A DNA stretch of 64,000 nucleotides from Candidatus Villigracilis adiacens (GCA_016703605.1 JADJBU010000002.1:62001-126000); one strand, 5' to 3'. Numbered from the stretch's first letter, positions 16,579-24,375 are shown. The notes: generated by a model not told the origin, from the sequence alone. Made by a program: numbers and translations.

Positions 16579-16584
16579 TATAAT
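16579..16584 (+). promoter_or_regulatory. -10 box of the DUF433/DUF5615 operon
   Basis: TATAAT lies 29 bp before the ATG of the DUF433 gene. No convincing -35 hexamer is seen at 16-18 bp upstream. Confidence 0.5.
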
Positions 16585-16612
16585 CAAAGGCAGGATGTGA
16601 AAGGTTGTTATC

Positions 16613-16942
16613 ATGCAACATACGCGAGACCTCGAAAAATTTTATAAACGCCTGACCCGTTCCGAAAAAGCGCAATTGCTTCAATGGGCAGCCCGCGACC
16701 TGGGAGATGCGTTTCCAGGGATCGAGAGTAATCCACAAATCATTGGCGGTGAGCCATGCATTGTGCGCACGCGCATCCCCGTCTGGGTATTGGTCCAGGC
16801 GCGGCGGCTGGGAACCACCGAATCGGAATTGTTACGTGCCTATCCAACCTTGCGGGCGGAGGACCTGACCAATGCCTGGGCGTACGAACGCAGTCACCGC
16901 AGGGAGATCGACGCGCAGATCAAAGCCAATGAGGAGGCTTGA
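16613..16942 (+). CDS. DUF433 antitoxin-like protein
   Basis: A 109-residue protein whose middle has the DUF433 signature (GGEPCIVRTRIPVWVLVQARR, ending in a predicted DNA-binding helix pair at ELLRAYPTLRAEDLTNAWAYER). DUF433 proteins pair with DUF5615 PIN-like proteins as toxin-antitoxin modules, where they repress the operon and neutralise the partner. The N-terminal 40 residues form an added helical region (LTRSEKAQLLQWAARDLG). The stop overlaps the next gene's ATG as TGATG, and GAGGAGG inside its 3' end is that gene's ribosome site. Confidence 0.85.
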   Translation: MQHTRDLEKFYKRLTRSEKAQLLQWAARDLGDAFPGIESNPQIIGGEPCIVRTRIPVWVLVQARRLGTTESELLRAYPTLRAEDLTNAWAYERSHRREIDAQIKANEEA

Positions 16943-17280
16943 TGGCGCGGCTATATTCCAACGAAAACTTTCCCCTGCCGGTTTCAGAAATATTACGGGA
17001 ATACGGGCATGATGTGTTGACCATTCAAGAAACAGGCAGGGCGAACCAGGCAATGACGGATGAGGATGTGCTGGCTTTTTCACACAAGGAAAACCGGATA
17101 TTACTAACCTTGAACCGCCGTCACTTCATCCGTCTGCATAACAAGGGACAGGCTCATGCTGGCATACTTGCCTGCACATTCGACCCGGATTTTTCCACAT
17201 TTGCCGCCCGAATTGACAGGGAGATTCGGTTGGAGCCGGAATTTTCCGGAAAATTAGTCCGGGTCAACCGCCCTCAATAA
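16942..17280 (+). CDS. DUF5615 PIN-like toxin
   Basis: A 112-residue protein of the DUF5615/PIN-like group: a starting LYSNENFPLPV (acidic residue of the active site after the first strand), GHDVLTIQETG, MTDEDVLAFSHKENRILLTLNRRHF. It is presumably a nuclease toxin held in check by the DUF433 protein, with which it is translationally coupled. A TTG at 16939 is an alternative start, but the ATG with GAGGAGG 5 nt upstream is better. A family B element starts 8 bp after the stop. Confidence 0.83.
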   Translation: MARLYSNENFPLPVSEILREYGHDVLTIQETGRANQAMTDEDVLAFSHKENRILLTLNRRHFIRLHNKGQAHAGILACTFDPDFSTFAARIDREIRLEPEFSGKLVRVNRPQ

Positions 17281-17287
17281 ATATAGG

Positions 17288-17411
17288 TAGGAGTTACGCA
17301 AAACTGGCATCCATTGACCGCCGACCACCGACGGACGACCGCTTTTTGCAGTTTGCCGTCGGTCGTCTTCGGTCAAAAAAATGGAAGAATCTTCATTTTG
17401 CGTAAGTCCTA
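17288..17411. mobile_element. Miniature element, family B copy 2
   Basis: A 124-bp element with ends TAGGAGTTACGCAAAA / TTTTGCGTAAGTCCTA and an inner inverted repeat around GACCGCCGACCACCGACGG / GTCGGTCGTCTTCGGTC. It is nearly identical in sequence to copy 3 at 30697, including ATGGAAGAATCTTCATTTTG near the right end. It sits 18 bp before the FAH-family gene. Confidence 0.88.
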
Positions 17412-17428
17412 ATAGAAAAGAAAATACC

Positions 17429-18187
17429 ATGCGCATCATTCGTTATAAAACCCCCGAAGGGACAGCCTCCTACGGCTGGATATTGGAAGACAAGGTCGGC
17501 GAGGTGCAGGGAAATCTCTTCGGCGAATACCGCCGCCGCGAGGCGCGGACTCCGTTCAAGGAGTTGAGTCTGCTTGCGCCGTGCGAACCAAGCAAGATCG
17601 TGTGCGTGGGGCGGAATTACATCGATCACGCCAAAGAACTGGGGAACGAAGTGCCGAAGATTCCGCTCATCTTTTTGAAGCCGCCATCCTCCATCATCCC
17701 CACGGGCGAATATATCGCGCTGCCTTCGCAGTCGAAACAGGTGGAGCATGAAGGCGAGTTGGTGATCGTCATTGGTAAACGCGCGAAGAACGTCACAGCC
17801 GAAGACGCCAGGGAATATGTCTTCGGTTACACCATCGGCAACGACGTCACCGCCCGCGACCTGCAAAAGACGGACGATCAGTGGACGCGAGCCAAGGGCT
17901 TCGACACCTTCTGCCCCTTCGGTCCGTGGATAGACACCGACTTCGACCCGTCGGATGCGGTCGTTACCTGCCGCGTCAACGGGCAGATGCGGCAGATGGC
18001 GTCCACCCGCGATATGGTCTTCAATGTGGGCACGCTCATCGCCTACATTTCATCGGTCATGACCCTCGAACCCGGAGACTTGATCTTCACCGGCACGCCC
18101 GCAGGCGTGGGCGAGTTGAAGAATGGCGATATTGTGGATGTGGAGATCGAGGGGCTGGGGAAGCTGAGTAACCCGGTTAAGACATGA
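17429..18187 (+). CDS. Fumarylacetoacetate hydrolase-family protein
   Basis: A 252-residue FAH-superfamily enzyme acting on carbon-carbon bonds of beta-keto or enol acids (hydrolase, isomerase or decarboxylase). CVGRNYIDHAKELGNEVP, the metal-ligand region HEGELVIVIGK, FGYTIGNDVTARDLQ, KGFDTFCPFGPW and GTPAGVGELKNGD are all in place. The open frame starts earlier, but that part comes from the family B element; ATG 17429 begins the conserved region. No good Shine-Dalgarno is seen. The exact reaction is unknown. A family A element follows. Confidence 0.88.
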   Translation: MRIIRYKTPEGTASYGWILEDKVGEVQGNLFGEYRRREARTPFKELSLLAPCEPSKIVCVGRNYIDHAKELGNEVPKIPLIFLKPPSSIIPTGEYIALPSQSKQVEHEGELVIVIGKRAKNVTAEDAREYVFGYTIGNDVTARDLQKTDDQWTRAKGFDTFCPFGPWIDTDFDPSDAVVTCRVNGQMRQMASTRDMVFNVGTLIAYISSVMTLEPGDLIFTGTPAGVGELKNGDIVDVEIEGLGKLSNPVKT

Positions 18188-18209
18188 TGCGTAATGCGTA
18201 TGCGTAAAA

Positions 18210-18289
18210 GTGTGCAAGCAAACATGTCAGGCACGGAGTCGAAAGTCGGGAGATTTTGCAGTCCACACTGACAACCTTTGCTTGCACAC
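18210..18289. mobile_element. Miniature element, family A copy 4 (short, inverted)
   Basis: An 80-bp copy with both ends intact but about 38 bp of interior missing compared with copy 3. It is flanked on both sides by GCGTAAAA, an exact 8-bp target duplication. The deletion joins two similar GTCGGGAGAT/TCGAAAG words, so slippage or recombination between them is likely. Confidence 0.92.
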
Positions 18290-18359
18290 GCGTAAAACGT
18301 AAAGGCGCAAAACGCAAAAGTAGATGATACCCTTTGCGACCTTGCGTCTTTGCGTTAAG
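18290..18359. repeat. Intergenic palindrome (AACGCAAAAG...TTTGCGTTAAG)
   Basis: An imperfect inverted repeat of the same word family as 2205-2300. It lies between the convergent FAH-family and membrane-protein genes and could terminate both. Confidence 0.6.
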
Positions 18360-18365
18360 TTCTTC

Positions 18366-19253
18366 CTATGCTGTTATATCTTCGGCGGCAATGATTTGTT
18401 TTTCGACCGGGCGGGAGAGCTGCAAATAGGCAATGTCTATGGCGGAGGTGGTAAACGCGCCGATGATGCCCGAATAAATGCCCATGGCGGGGAAGAACAG
18501 GCAGACGAATGAACCCATGGCAGCCCAGAACGCCTGCTCACCCATTTCCATTGCAACAGGCGCGAACATGGCGGGGATCATCGCCGGGGCAAGAAATATC
18601 CCTGAAAGGAACGAAGCCCCAAAGTAAACGATCAACGTGATGATGACAAACTTCCATACGTGTTCGCGGACGACCTGTAAGGCGCGTTTGACGGCATCCA
18701 GCGCGTCGAGGTCTTCCTCGATGACCGAGACGATGCCGCCGTTCATCACCGCCGCAACGAGGAAGGACAGGGGCGTAAGCAGGAGCATCACCGGCTGGAG
18801 ACAAATGGATGCAAGACCCATTGTCACAACGGTGAGCGCCATGACACATAAAAAGAAGGCAGTAAAGACCGCGCCGACCGTCAATTGGACGATCAGCATC
18901 ACGCCGAAGGACCGCGCGAAGTATTGAAACCCATCGCGCACAAGATCCATAAATGACGTCGAGCCTTCGCCCCGTTCCGCGCGCAGGATGCCGAGGGTTA
19001 AAGAAGTCATCCCCGCTGTGCTGACGATCAGGCTGACGATCATGCCAAGCCCGATCACCCCCAGCCAAAGCGCGATGATCAACCCCATCCAATCCTCGTT
19101 CCCTTCAAGGAAAAAGACAGGCGCAATGAACGCAAGGAAAATAACGGAGCCGGTCAAAATTGGAAAAGTCATGAAAAGCCAGTAGGATTTATGCTTCCAT
19201 GTCAACTTGAAGGCGCGGGTCAGGATATTGCCGTAATCGAAATTCACATTCAT
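18366..19253 (-). CDS. Integral membrane protein, unknown function
   Basis: A 295-residue protein with about six membrane segments (starting near residues 25, 55, 110, 150, 190 and 235). A polar stretch IVSVIEEDLDALDAVKRALQVVREH between segments resembles the loop seen in DUF4013/glycerophosphodiester phosphodiesterase membrane-domain proteins, where it is thought to bind a partner. GGGAG directly abuts ATG 19253; a GTG at 19247 has better spacing (6 nt) and is a real alternative. The spacer upstream is made of AATCGTAAATCGT-type words. Function unknown. Confidence 0.7.
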   Translation of the reverse strand: MNVNFDYGNILTRAFKLTWKHKSYWLFMTFPILTGSVIFLAFIAPVFFLEGNEDWMGLIIALWLGVIGLGMIVSLIVSTAGMTSLTLGILRAERGEGSTSFMDLVRDGFQYFARSFGVMLIVQLTVGAVFTAFFLCVMALTVVTMGLASICLQPVMLLLTPLSFLVAAVMNGGIVSVIEEDLDALDAVKRALQVVREHVWKFVIITLIVYFGASFLSGIFLAPAMIPAMFAPVAMEMGEQAFWAAMGSFVCLFFPAMGIYSGIIGAFTTSAIDIAYLQLSRPVEKQIIAAEDITA

Positions 19254-19298
19254 CTCCCAATCGCAAATCGTCAATCAAAAATCGTAAATCGTAAATCG

Positions 19299-20837
19299 CT
19301 ACTCCCACTCAATCGTCGCGGGCGGTTTGCTCGTTATATCATAAACCACGCGGTTGATGCCTTGCACTTCATTTACGATGCGGCTTGAAACCTTCGCCAA
19401 TAACTCATGCGGCAGGCGCGCCCAATCGGCGGTCATAAAATCGTCCGTCGTCACCGCGCGGATCGCCGCCGCCTCCTGATACGTGCGCTGGTCGCCCATC
19501 ACGCCGACGGAACGAACAGGCAACAAAACCACAAATGCCTGCGAGGTTTGCGCGCCCTTTCCGAGAAAACCTGCGCTGGATAATTCTTCGAGAAGGATCG
19601 AATCCGCCGCCCGCAGACGGGATACACGCTCGAGCGTACACTCCCCGAGACAGCGCACGGTTAACCCCGGACCCGGGAACGGCTGCCGCCAAACCAGGCT
19701 TTGATTCAAGCCGAGGGCTTCTCCCACCAATCTCACTTCATCCTTGAACAAATATCGCAGCGGCTCGACCAGTTCGAATTGCATGTCCTCGGGCAATCCG
19801 CCCACGTTGTGATGCGACTTGATCTTCTCCGCCTTGCTCCTGTCGGGACCCGAAGACTCGACCACATCGGGATAAATTGTCCCCTGCACCAAAAACCTCG
19901 GTTGACCGACGTTCTTCGCCTCGCGCTCAAAGATGCGGATGAACTTCTCCCCGACGATTTTTCTTTTCTGCTCCGGCTCGGTGACTCCCTTCAACGCGCC
20001 CAAAAATTCGTCAGCGGCATCCACTGTGATGAGTTCCGCGCCCAAGCCCTCCCGAAATGCCGAAGCGACCTGCGTCCCTTCGTTTGCCCGAAGGAGTCCC
20101 GTATCCACAAAGACGCAGACAAGTTGATCGCCGATCGCTTTGTGAACCAACGCCGCCGCCACCGACGAATCCACGCCGCCCGAAACCGCCGCGAGGACTC
20201 TCTCTTTGCCAACCTGCCTGCGAATTTTTTCGACGGCATCTTCGATGATGTTTGCCGGAGTCCAATCGGGAGTCGCGCCGCAAATGTCAACGGCGAAGTG
20301 TTTGAGCAGTTCGCTCCCGTTCGGGGTGTGATGCACCTCCGGGTGGAATTGCACGCCGAAGTATTTGCGCTTCATGTCGCCCATCGCCGCATAGGGACTG
20401 TTTCCGCTTTTAGCTAAGGCAATAAATCCCTCAGGCAATTGCGTCACTTTGTCGCCATGCGACATCCATACTTTGGAAAGCGCATCCAGCATCGTTCCGG
20501 GAATCAACGGCGTGATCTCCGCCTGTCCATACTCGCGCTGCGCAGACGGGTCCACTTTGCCGCCGAGGGCGTGGGTCAGGGCTTGCATCCCATAGCAGAT
20601 GCCGAGGATGGGAAGTCCGCTTTCGAGGACGAATTTCTGGATATACGGCGCGTTCTCCTCGTACGCCGATTTGGGACCACCGGACAAAATAAATCCCTTC
20701 GGCTGGATCGAAAGGATTTTTTCCTTTGGCGCGTCCCACGGAAACAACTCGCAGTAGACCTGTGCCTCGCGGACACGTCTTGCGATGATCTGAGCGTATT
20801 GGGAACCGAAATCCAAGATTGCTAATGATTGGTTCAT
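19299..20837 (-). CDS. guaA: GMP synthase (glutamine-hydrolysing)
   Basis: A complete 512-residue GMP synthase that aminates XMP using glutamine and ATP. The N-terminal glutamine amidotransferase has GICYGMQ (nucleophile Cys) and VQFHPEVHHT; the ATP-pyrophosphatase has AVSGGVDSSVAAALVH; the C-terminal dimerisation domain ends in PPATIEWE as in the family. AGGAA lies 8 nt before the ATG. Xanthine phosphoribosyltransferase lies 0.6 kb upstream on the same strand, giving a xanthine-to-GMP salvage pair with a HIT protein between. Confidence 0.98.
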   Translation of the reverse strand: MNQSLAILDFGSQYAQIIARRVREAQVYCELFPWDAPKEKILSIQPKGFILSGGPKSAYEENAPYIQKFVLESGLPILGICYGMQALTHALGGKVDPSAQREYGQAEITPLIPGTMLDALSKVWMSHGDKVTQLPEGFIALAKSGNSPYAAMGDMKRKYFGVQFHPEVHHTPNGSELLKHFAVDICGATPDWTPANIIEDAVEKIRRQVGKERVLAAVSGGVDSSVAAALVHKAIGDQLVCVFVDTGLLRANEGTQVASAFREGLGAELITVDAADEFLGALKGVTEPEQKRKIVGEKFIRIFEREAKNVGQPRFLVQGTIYPDVVESSGPDRSKAEKIKSHHNVGGLPEDMQFELVEPLRYLFKDEVRLVGEALGLNQSLVWRQPFPGPGLTVRCLGECTLERVSRLRAADSILLEELSSAGFLGKGAQTSQAFVVLLPVRSVGVMGDQRTYQEAAAIRAVTTDDFMTADWARLPHELLAKVSSRIVNEVQGINRVVYDITSKPPATIEWE

Positions 20838-20858
20838 GAAATAATTCCTACGTCGAAG

Positions 20859-20903
20859 GTCAAAGGTCGAAGGTCTTTTGACTTGTGACCTTCGACCTTT
20901 GAC
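20859..20903. repeat. Intergenic perfect hairpin (GTCAAAGGTCGAAGGTC)
   Basis: A 17-bp perfect stem with an 11-nt loop between the HIT gene stop and guaA. It is built from the words GGTCAAAGGTCGAAGG, which also appear inside the E2 gene (about 59155-59185). It may terminate the HIT gene transcript. Confidence 0.75.
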
Positions 20904-20906
20904 ACA

Positions 20907-21251
20907 TTATAGGTCTGAAATCAGGTGAAAATGCAGATGCGGGAAGTCCTGGTACTCCCCGCCGTTGACGATGAGGCGGTAGGCTTTGAGATCGAATTCC
21001 TTCACGAGGCTTTGGACAGTGGCATACAAATCCGTGAGAAAGGCGGCGTCGCCCGGGTCAAGGTCTGCCAGCGTGTGGACTTGGCGCTTTGGGACGAGGA
21101 GCAGGTGAAACTTATGGCTGGGAGAAGGATGCTGAAACGCAATCAGGTTCGGGGTCTCGCGGAGGCGTTTGACGGGGAGGGCGAAGCTCATGTGGGCGAA
21201 AATCCAGCCGATGAGATAAACGACGAATTGAGTACGAAGCAGTTTTCGCAT
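20907..21251 (-). CDS. HIT-family nucleotide hydrolase/transferase
   Basis: A 114-residue histidine-triad protein. The C-terminal HLHFHL is the H-x-H-x-H signature and NGGEYQDFPH precedes it; SPSHKFHLLLVPKRQVHTLADL is the family's central part. HIT proteins hydrolyse dinucleotides or nucleoside phosphoramidates. It lacks the N-terminal Cys pair found in many Hint homologues. The first 20 residues are hydrophobic and unusual, and an abnormal homopolymer tract lies 30 bp upstream, so the N terminus should be treated with caution. Confidence 0.83.
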   Translation of the reverse strand: MRKLLRTQFVVYLIGWIFAHMSFALPVKRLRETPNLIAFQHPSPSHKFHLLLVPKRQVHTLADLDPGDAAFLTDLYATVQSLVKEFDLKAYRLIVNGGEYQDFPHLHFHLISDL

Positions 21252-21280
21252 CTTGTTCCAACGTTTGAGCGACGTTTAGA

Positions 21281-21380
21281 CGGGCCCGGGGGGGGAAAAC
21301 AAAACAAAAAAAAAAAAAAGCCCCCCCCCCCCGCCCGGGGGGGGGGGGGGGGGGGGGGGGAATGGGGGGGAAAAAATTTT
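21281..21380. other. Homopolymer tract (poly-G/C/A), possible assembly artefact
   Basis: About 100 bp made almost entirely of runs of one base, including roughly 24 consecutive G, a run of C and a run of A. It separates the HIT gene from xpt and interrupts words of the type AACGTTTGAGCGACGTTT and TTGAACGTTGAAACGTT. No biological feature is recognisable; a sequencing or gap-filling error is the simplest reading. Confidence 0.8.
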
Positions 21381-21394
21381 TGAACGTTGAAACG

Positions 21395-21967
21395 TTAATC
21401 AACGAACATTATCTTCCCATCATCCAATGACTTGATGCAGGCGATGGATTCAATTGGCACGCCCAACGATGATAACGCATCGCGCCCGCCTTCGAAGATT
21501 TTTTCGATCAACGCGCCGATGCCGACGATCTTGGAACCGGAAGCTTCAGCCAAACGGCACAAGCCCAAGATGGTCTGCCCGCTGGCGAGGAAGTCGTCAA
21601 TGATGAGGACTTTTTCGTTATTGGCGAGATATTCGGGCGAGACGATCAACTCGACCATGCGTCCTTTGGTATGCGACGGCGCGAGGGTGAGATAGACCTG
21701 GTCTGGCATGGTGATGGGTTTGGTCTTGCGGGCGTAGACGACGGGCAGTCCCATGTGGATGGCGGTGGTCAACGCCGGGGCGATGCCGGAGATTTCAGCG
21801 GTGAGAATTTTGGTCGCGCCGACGTTTGCAAAGCGTTTGGCAAAATCCCGCCCGCAGGCATCCATGAGGAGCGGATCCACTTGATGGTTGACGAAACTAT
21901 CCACTTTCAAAATCCCGCCGCCGAGGACTTGCCCGTCTTTCAAAATGCGTTTCTGTAATTCGTTCAC
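21395..21967 (-). CDS. xpt: Xanthine phosphoribosyltransferase
   Basis: A 190-residue type I phosphoribosyltransferase with strong Xpt character: DGQVLGGGILKVDSFVNHQVDP at the N terminus, ISGIAPALTTA, and the PRPP loop VLIIDDFLASGQT. It converts xanthine to XMP, which the nearby GMP synthase aminates. The start is GTG at 21967 with GGAGGAAAA directly upstream. No purine riboswitch architecture is visible in the 15-bp space before it, unlike Bacillus. Confidence 0.96.
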   Translation of the reverse strand: MNELQKRILKDGQVLGGGILKVDSFVNHQVDPLLMDACGRDFAKRFANVGATKILTAEISGIAPALTTAIHMGLPVVYARKTKPITMPDQVYLTLAPSHTKGRMVELIVSPEYLANNEKVLIIDDFLASGQTILGLCRLAEASGSKIVGIGALIEKIFEGGRDALSSLGVPIESIACIKSLDDGKIMFVD

Positions 21968-21982
21968 TTTTCCTCCGGTTGT

Positions 21983-22507
21983 TTAGACAGATTGTGGGGG
22001 TGATTTTACAACCGGATGAAGAAAGAGGAAAGAGGAAAGAATGGGGTGGATGTAAAAGGGAAAATAACTGTCGCCGCACGTTCCCCGGTATGCGCACGAT
22101 GCCAGGTTTACATCATTGGTATTTCCCCCGCCTCCTCCCAAGTACAAAACCGGATCATTGCCACACTTCAAAACCTGACTCCCCCCACAAGTGGGATATC
22201 CGTATGCACCCCCGCCCCCCCCGCCCGTCTGCCCTCCCCCATCCCCAATATCATGACACCCGTCATTCGCCATATACTGCCCCGACGGACAGCCCACATT
22301 TTGACACCCATTCCCCCCACAGTTACTAACATAATCACACGATTCGCCACACACTTCCCCATCACAAAATTCATAGTAGTCAACTATTTCAACCGAACAA
22401 TCTCCCCCACATTCTTGCGCAAAGGCAGGTGTCGGCAACCACACCCAACCAAACAGTATTACAGTCAAAAGGATCAAGTATGGCATTAGAGTCCGCTTTA
22501 GTTGCAT
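21983..22507 (-). CDS. Secreted Cys- and Gly-rich protein, unknown
   Basis: I do not recognise this 174-residue protein. It has a clear Sec signal peptide (hydrophobic residues 9-25, cleavage after PAFA at about residue 31) and a mature part with about 13 cysteines, mostly in residues 33-85 (QECGGDCS, CDGEVCGESC, CGGNGCQNVGCPSGQ), plus two Gly runs. Cysteine spacing suggests a disulfide-knotted or metal-binding extracellular domain. The last 20 residues look like read-through of repeat words, so the true C terminus may be displaced. Its ATG overlaps the end of the broken upstream gene by 10 bp. The region is AT-richer than its surroundings. Confidence 0.6.
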   Translation of the reverse strand: MQLKRTLMPYLILLTVILFGWVWLPTPAFAQECGGDCSVEIVDYYEFCDGEVCGESCDYVSNCGGNGCQNVGCPSGQYMANDGCHDIGDGGGQTGGGGGGAYGYPTCGGSQVLKCGNDPVLYLGGGGGNTNDVNLASCAYRGTCGDSYFPFYIHPILSSFLFLHPVVKSPPQSV

Positions 22508-23031
22508 GTGTCTTTATCCAGTTTGTTTAGTTCCTTATATTTCCCCGAGTACGACCACACCTTATCTATCTCATTGCGGCGCTCCCCTTCAGCTAGGCGC
22601 AGTACTGTCACCAGGTTTTCTGGTTTTATCAAACTCTGCCAAAACTCTATCCCCCGTCACCTGTTTGCTGGCTTTCACCCCGCTGTCAGTTGCCTGTGGG
22701 TCCTTTTGCAGCGCCCGCACCGCCCCACAAATATCTTCGTGCTGGTAAATGCTAGTGCCCGACACGTGGCGAAAAGTCTTTAGCCCCGACAGTGTCCACA
22801 TGCTAAAGCCGTCTTGGTTGCCAAAGGCATAAAACCCACTTATCCCCTCTTTCGCTCCCCTCTCGGTAAAGTCCTGCCAGTTATATTCTTATCAGGTAAA
22901 TCACGGAAAAAGTAATGCCATGTAACTCTGTTCAGTCCCAATCCTCCCGTCTTAACAAAAAAAACGTAACCACCCACCAGGACTGTTATGATCAAAACAA
23001 AAACTGCTAGCCACCTCTTCCCCCTACTCAT
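22498..23031 (-). pseudogene. Membrane-anchored protein broken by two single-base indels
   Basis: Three frames join into one plausible protein of about 175 residues. Frame 1 gives a single-pass membrane anchor (MSRGKRWLAVFVLIITVLV) and an extracytoplasmic part to DLPDKNITG at about 22875. Frame 2 continues DFTERGAKEGISGFYAFGNQDG to LAEFDK at about 22628. Frame 3 continues PENLVTVLRLAEGERRNEI and ends KLDKDTCN at 22498. Adding one G at a GG and removing one A from an AAAA restores the whole frame. The stop overlaps the start of the Cys-rich gene by 10 bp, suggesting coupled translation. I do not recognise the family. Decay or sequencing error are both possible. Confidence 0.6.
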
Positions 23032-23083
23032 ACCTCGATGGTAGCACATCCAACATCATTTGCAAAAAACCAGCTCCTGCAAA

Positions 23084-23319
23084 CTATCTGATCGCTGCCT
23101 TAAATTCTTCCACCTGCTCCTTGTAAGTCCTATCAGAGAAAGTAAGTTTCAGCGCTACCCTTTCCTTATCTCTATATAAAAGAACTGACCATCTGCAAAC
23201 CCCCAACACCTCAATTTTCTCGATCAAAAAACCCGAAAGTTTCAAGTCCCTTCCTTGGGATATTCAAGTTCATTTATCAAGTCTGTAAAATACTAGCTAG
23301 CATCAGGGTTGGCTAACAT
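23084..23319 (-). pseudogene. Small broken ORF, unknown
   Basis: A protein-like sequence of about 75 residues: MLANPDAS, an in-frame TAG, YFTDLINELEYPKEG, a frameshift at a GGG run, then DLKLSGFLIEKIEVLGV... to EQVEEFKAAIR. Adding one G restores the second part; the TAG would still need a substitution or the start lies further in. It has good amphipathic, charged character and AT-rich codons like the neighbouring broken gene. Family not recognised. It may be a fragment of a larger lost gene. Confidence 0.4.
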
Positions 23320-23338
23320 TGTCCATTACTTACTTGGT

Positions 23339-23941
23339 CTAAAACTCCGGCTTTGGTTCGCAGCTATTTTTGGCGATTGTGTCGACGGCAAATCCCAGGT
23401 CAAACTTGCTATTTTCCCCAATCGTTCTTATCAGCACCGTGCCCGTTTCGTTATCCACCACATTTACCGCCCCGCCCTCCTCGGTCACGGTGACGGTCTC
23501 TGGGTCAATGTGGTATTGGTCCAGCAGGGTATTGGTCTGTTGCATGGCGGGGCTTTCCGCCTCCACCCAGGCGCCCGCTTCTTCGTCCCATTCGTAGCCG
23601 TCTATGGTTATGCCTTTTTCATCGTCAAAATCCACATCGGCGGGGTCGAGGGTCACGGTCTCGCCGTTTACGGTCAGGGTCATCGTGCCGTCCGGGGTGA
23701 CGGTCATGCCGGGGATGGGGGTTTCGCCGTCGTAGAGCAGTCCGTCCGCTCCCAGGGTGAAGCGCGACCCGGAGTCCGCGATGGTTTGTTGAAGCGCGGC
23801 GAATTCGGGGTGCAGAGTCGGCGTGGGGATGGGCGGGGTCAAGGTGACAGTCATGGCGCTTGGCGCCATAACTGTCACCTGCGGGGCGGAGGCACAGGCT
23901 GTGAGGATAAAAACGACAAAGAACAAGATGGATTTTTTCAT
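23339..23941 (-). CDS. Lipoprotein of unknown function
   Basis: A 200-residue lipoprotein (lipobox LTACAS, Cys about residue 17). AGGGAG lies 6 nt before ATG 23941, which is why the earlier in-frame Met is not used. A 39-bp palindrome encodes the residues just after the lipobox (VTVMAPSAMTVT). The body is acidic and beta-rich, with what look like imperfect repeats around TMTLTVNGETVTLDPADVDF and EETVTVTEEGGAVNV-like stretches. No domain recognised. It lies between the broken ORFs and the HEPN/MNT pair, with a base composition like the rest of the genome. Confidence 0.65.
   Translation of the reverse strand: MKKSILFFVVFILTACASAPQVTVMAPSAMTVTLTPPIPTPTLHPEFAALQQTIADSGSRFTLGADGLLYDGETPIPGMTVTPDGTMTLTVNGETVTLDPADVDFDDEKGITIDGYEWDEEAGAWVEAESPAMQQTNTLLDQYHIDPETVTVTEEGGAVNVVDNETGTVLIRTIGENSKFDLGFAVDTIAKNSCEPKPEF
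23842..23880. repeat. Palindromic repeat inside a lipoprotein gene
   Basis: Stem AGGTGACAGT / ACTGTCACCT with an inner stem ATGGCGC / GCGCCAT. Related GTGACAGTCACC words occur at 27848-27880 and 38573-38586, outside genes. Here the repeat lies in coding sequence at the linker after the lipobox, where an insertion of 13 residues would be tolerated. Confidence 0.7.
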
Positions 23942-23991
23942 GGTGTTCTCCCTGATATCCGGCATTGCAAAGGATGCGGACTTCCGATATT

Positions 23992-24375
23992 TCAGAATCC
24001 CAGAAACAATCTTGAAAACTTTCGGATCGAACTGGAAATTTCCAATGCTTCTTCGCCGTCTTCAGGAACAGGCTGCGCGCCGGGATAACGGGTGTGAACG
24101 GCATACGCCGACAACCTGCCCAGGTCTCCCTTTGCAAACCCGGTGAGTATCCCCGCCTGATTGCACAACCTGTCGAGAATGACAAGGTCGTGCGTTTTGG
24201 GAAATTCCTGTCCCTTTGAGATGAGCAAGGCTTTCATGTATTTCTCGGCACATTGCTGGCTGTGAAAGCAGGATGCTGTAAGAAGCGGTTTCTTTCGGCG
24301 CAACGCGCTTTTCGCCATGAGAAAGTCCTCTTCGGCGTATTCGACCCACTCCAGCGCGCTATTGAGGTCGTTCAT
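23992..24375 (-). CDS. HEPN-domain protein (toxin of a HEPN/MNT pair)
   Basis: A 127-residue all-helical HEPN protein: the helix SCFHSQQCAEKYMKALL and the following KTHDLVILDRL are diagnostic. A possible RNase motif R-x6-H is present (RLSAYAVH, before TRYPG). HEPN proteins of this type act as RNase toxins that are blocked by an adjacent minimal nucleotidyltransferase, often by adding AMP to the toxin. The start lies 17 bp inside the end of the MNT gene, so the two are co-translated, antitoxin first. Confidence 0.87.
   Translation of the reverse strand: MNDLNSALEWVEYAEEDFLMAKSALRRKKPLLTASCFHSQQCAEKYMKALLISKGQEFPKTHDLVILDRLCNQAGILTGFAKGDLGRLSAYAVHTRYPGAQPVPEDGEEALEISSSIRKFSRLFLGF

Noticed and set aside
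21968..22010. Purine riboswitch before xpt
   Set aside because: Only 15 bp separate the genes and no three-way junction signature (paired stems with conserved loop bases) can be drawn; guaA also lacks one.
22898..23031. Programmed frameshift in the membrane-anchored gene
   Set aside because: The shift sites lack slippery heptamers and three separate sites in two neighbouring ORFs are affected, which fits error or decay better.
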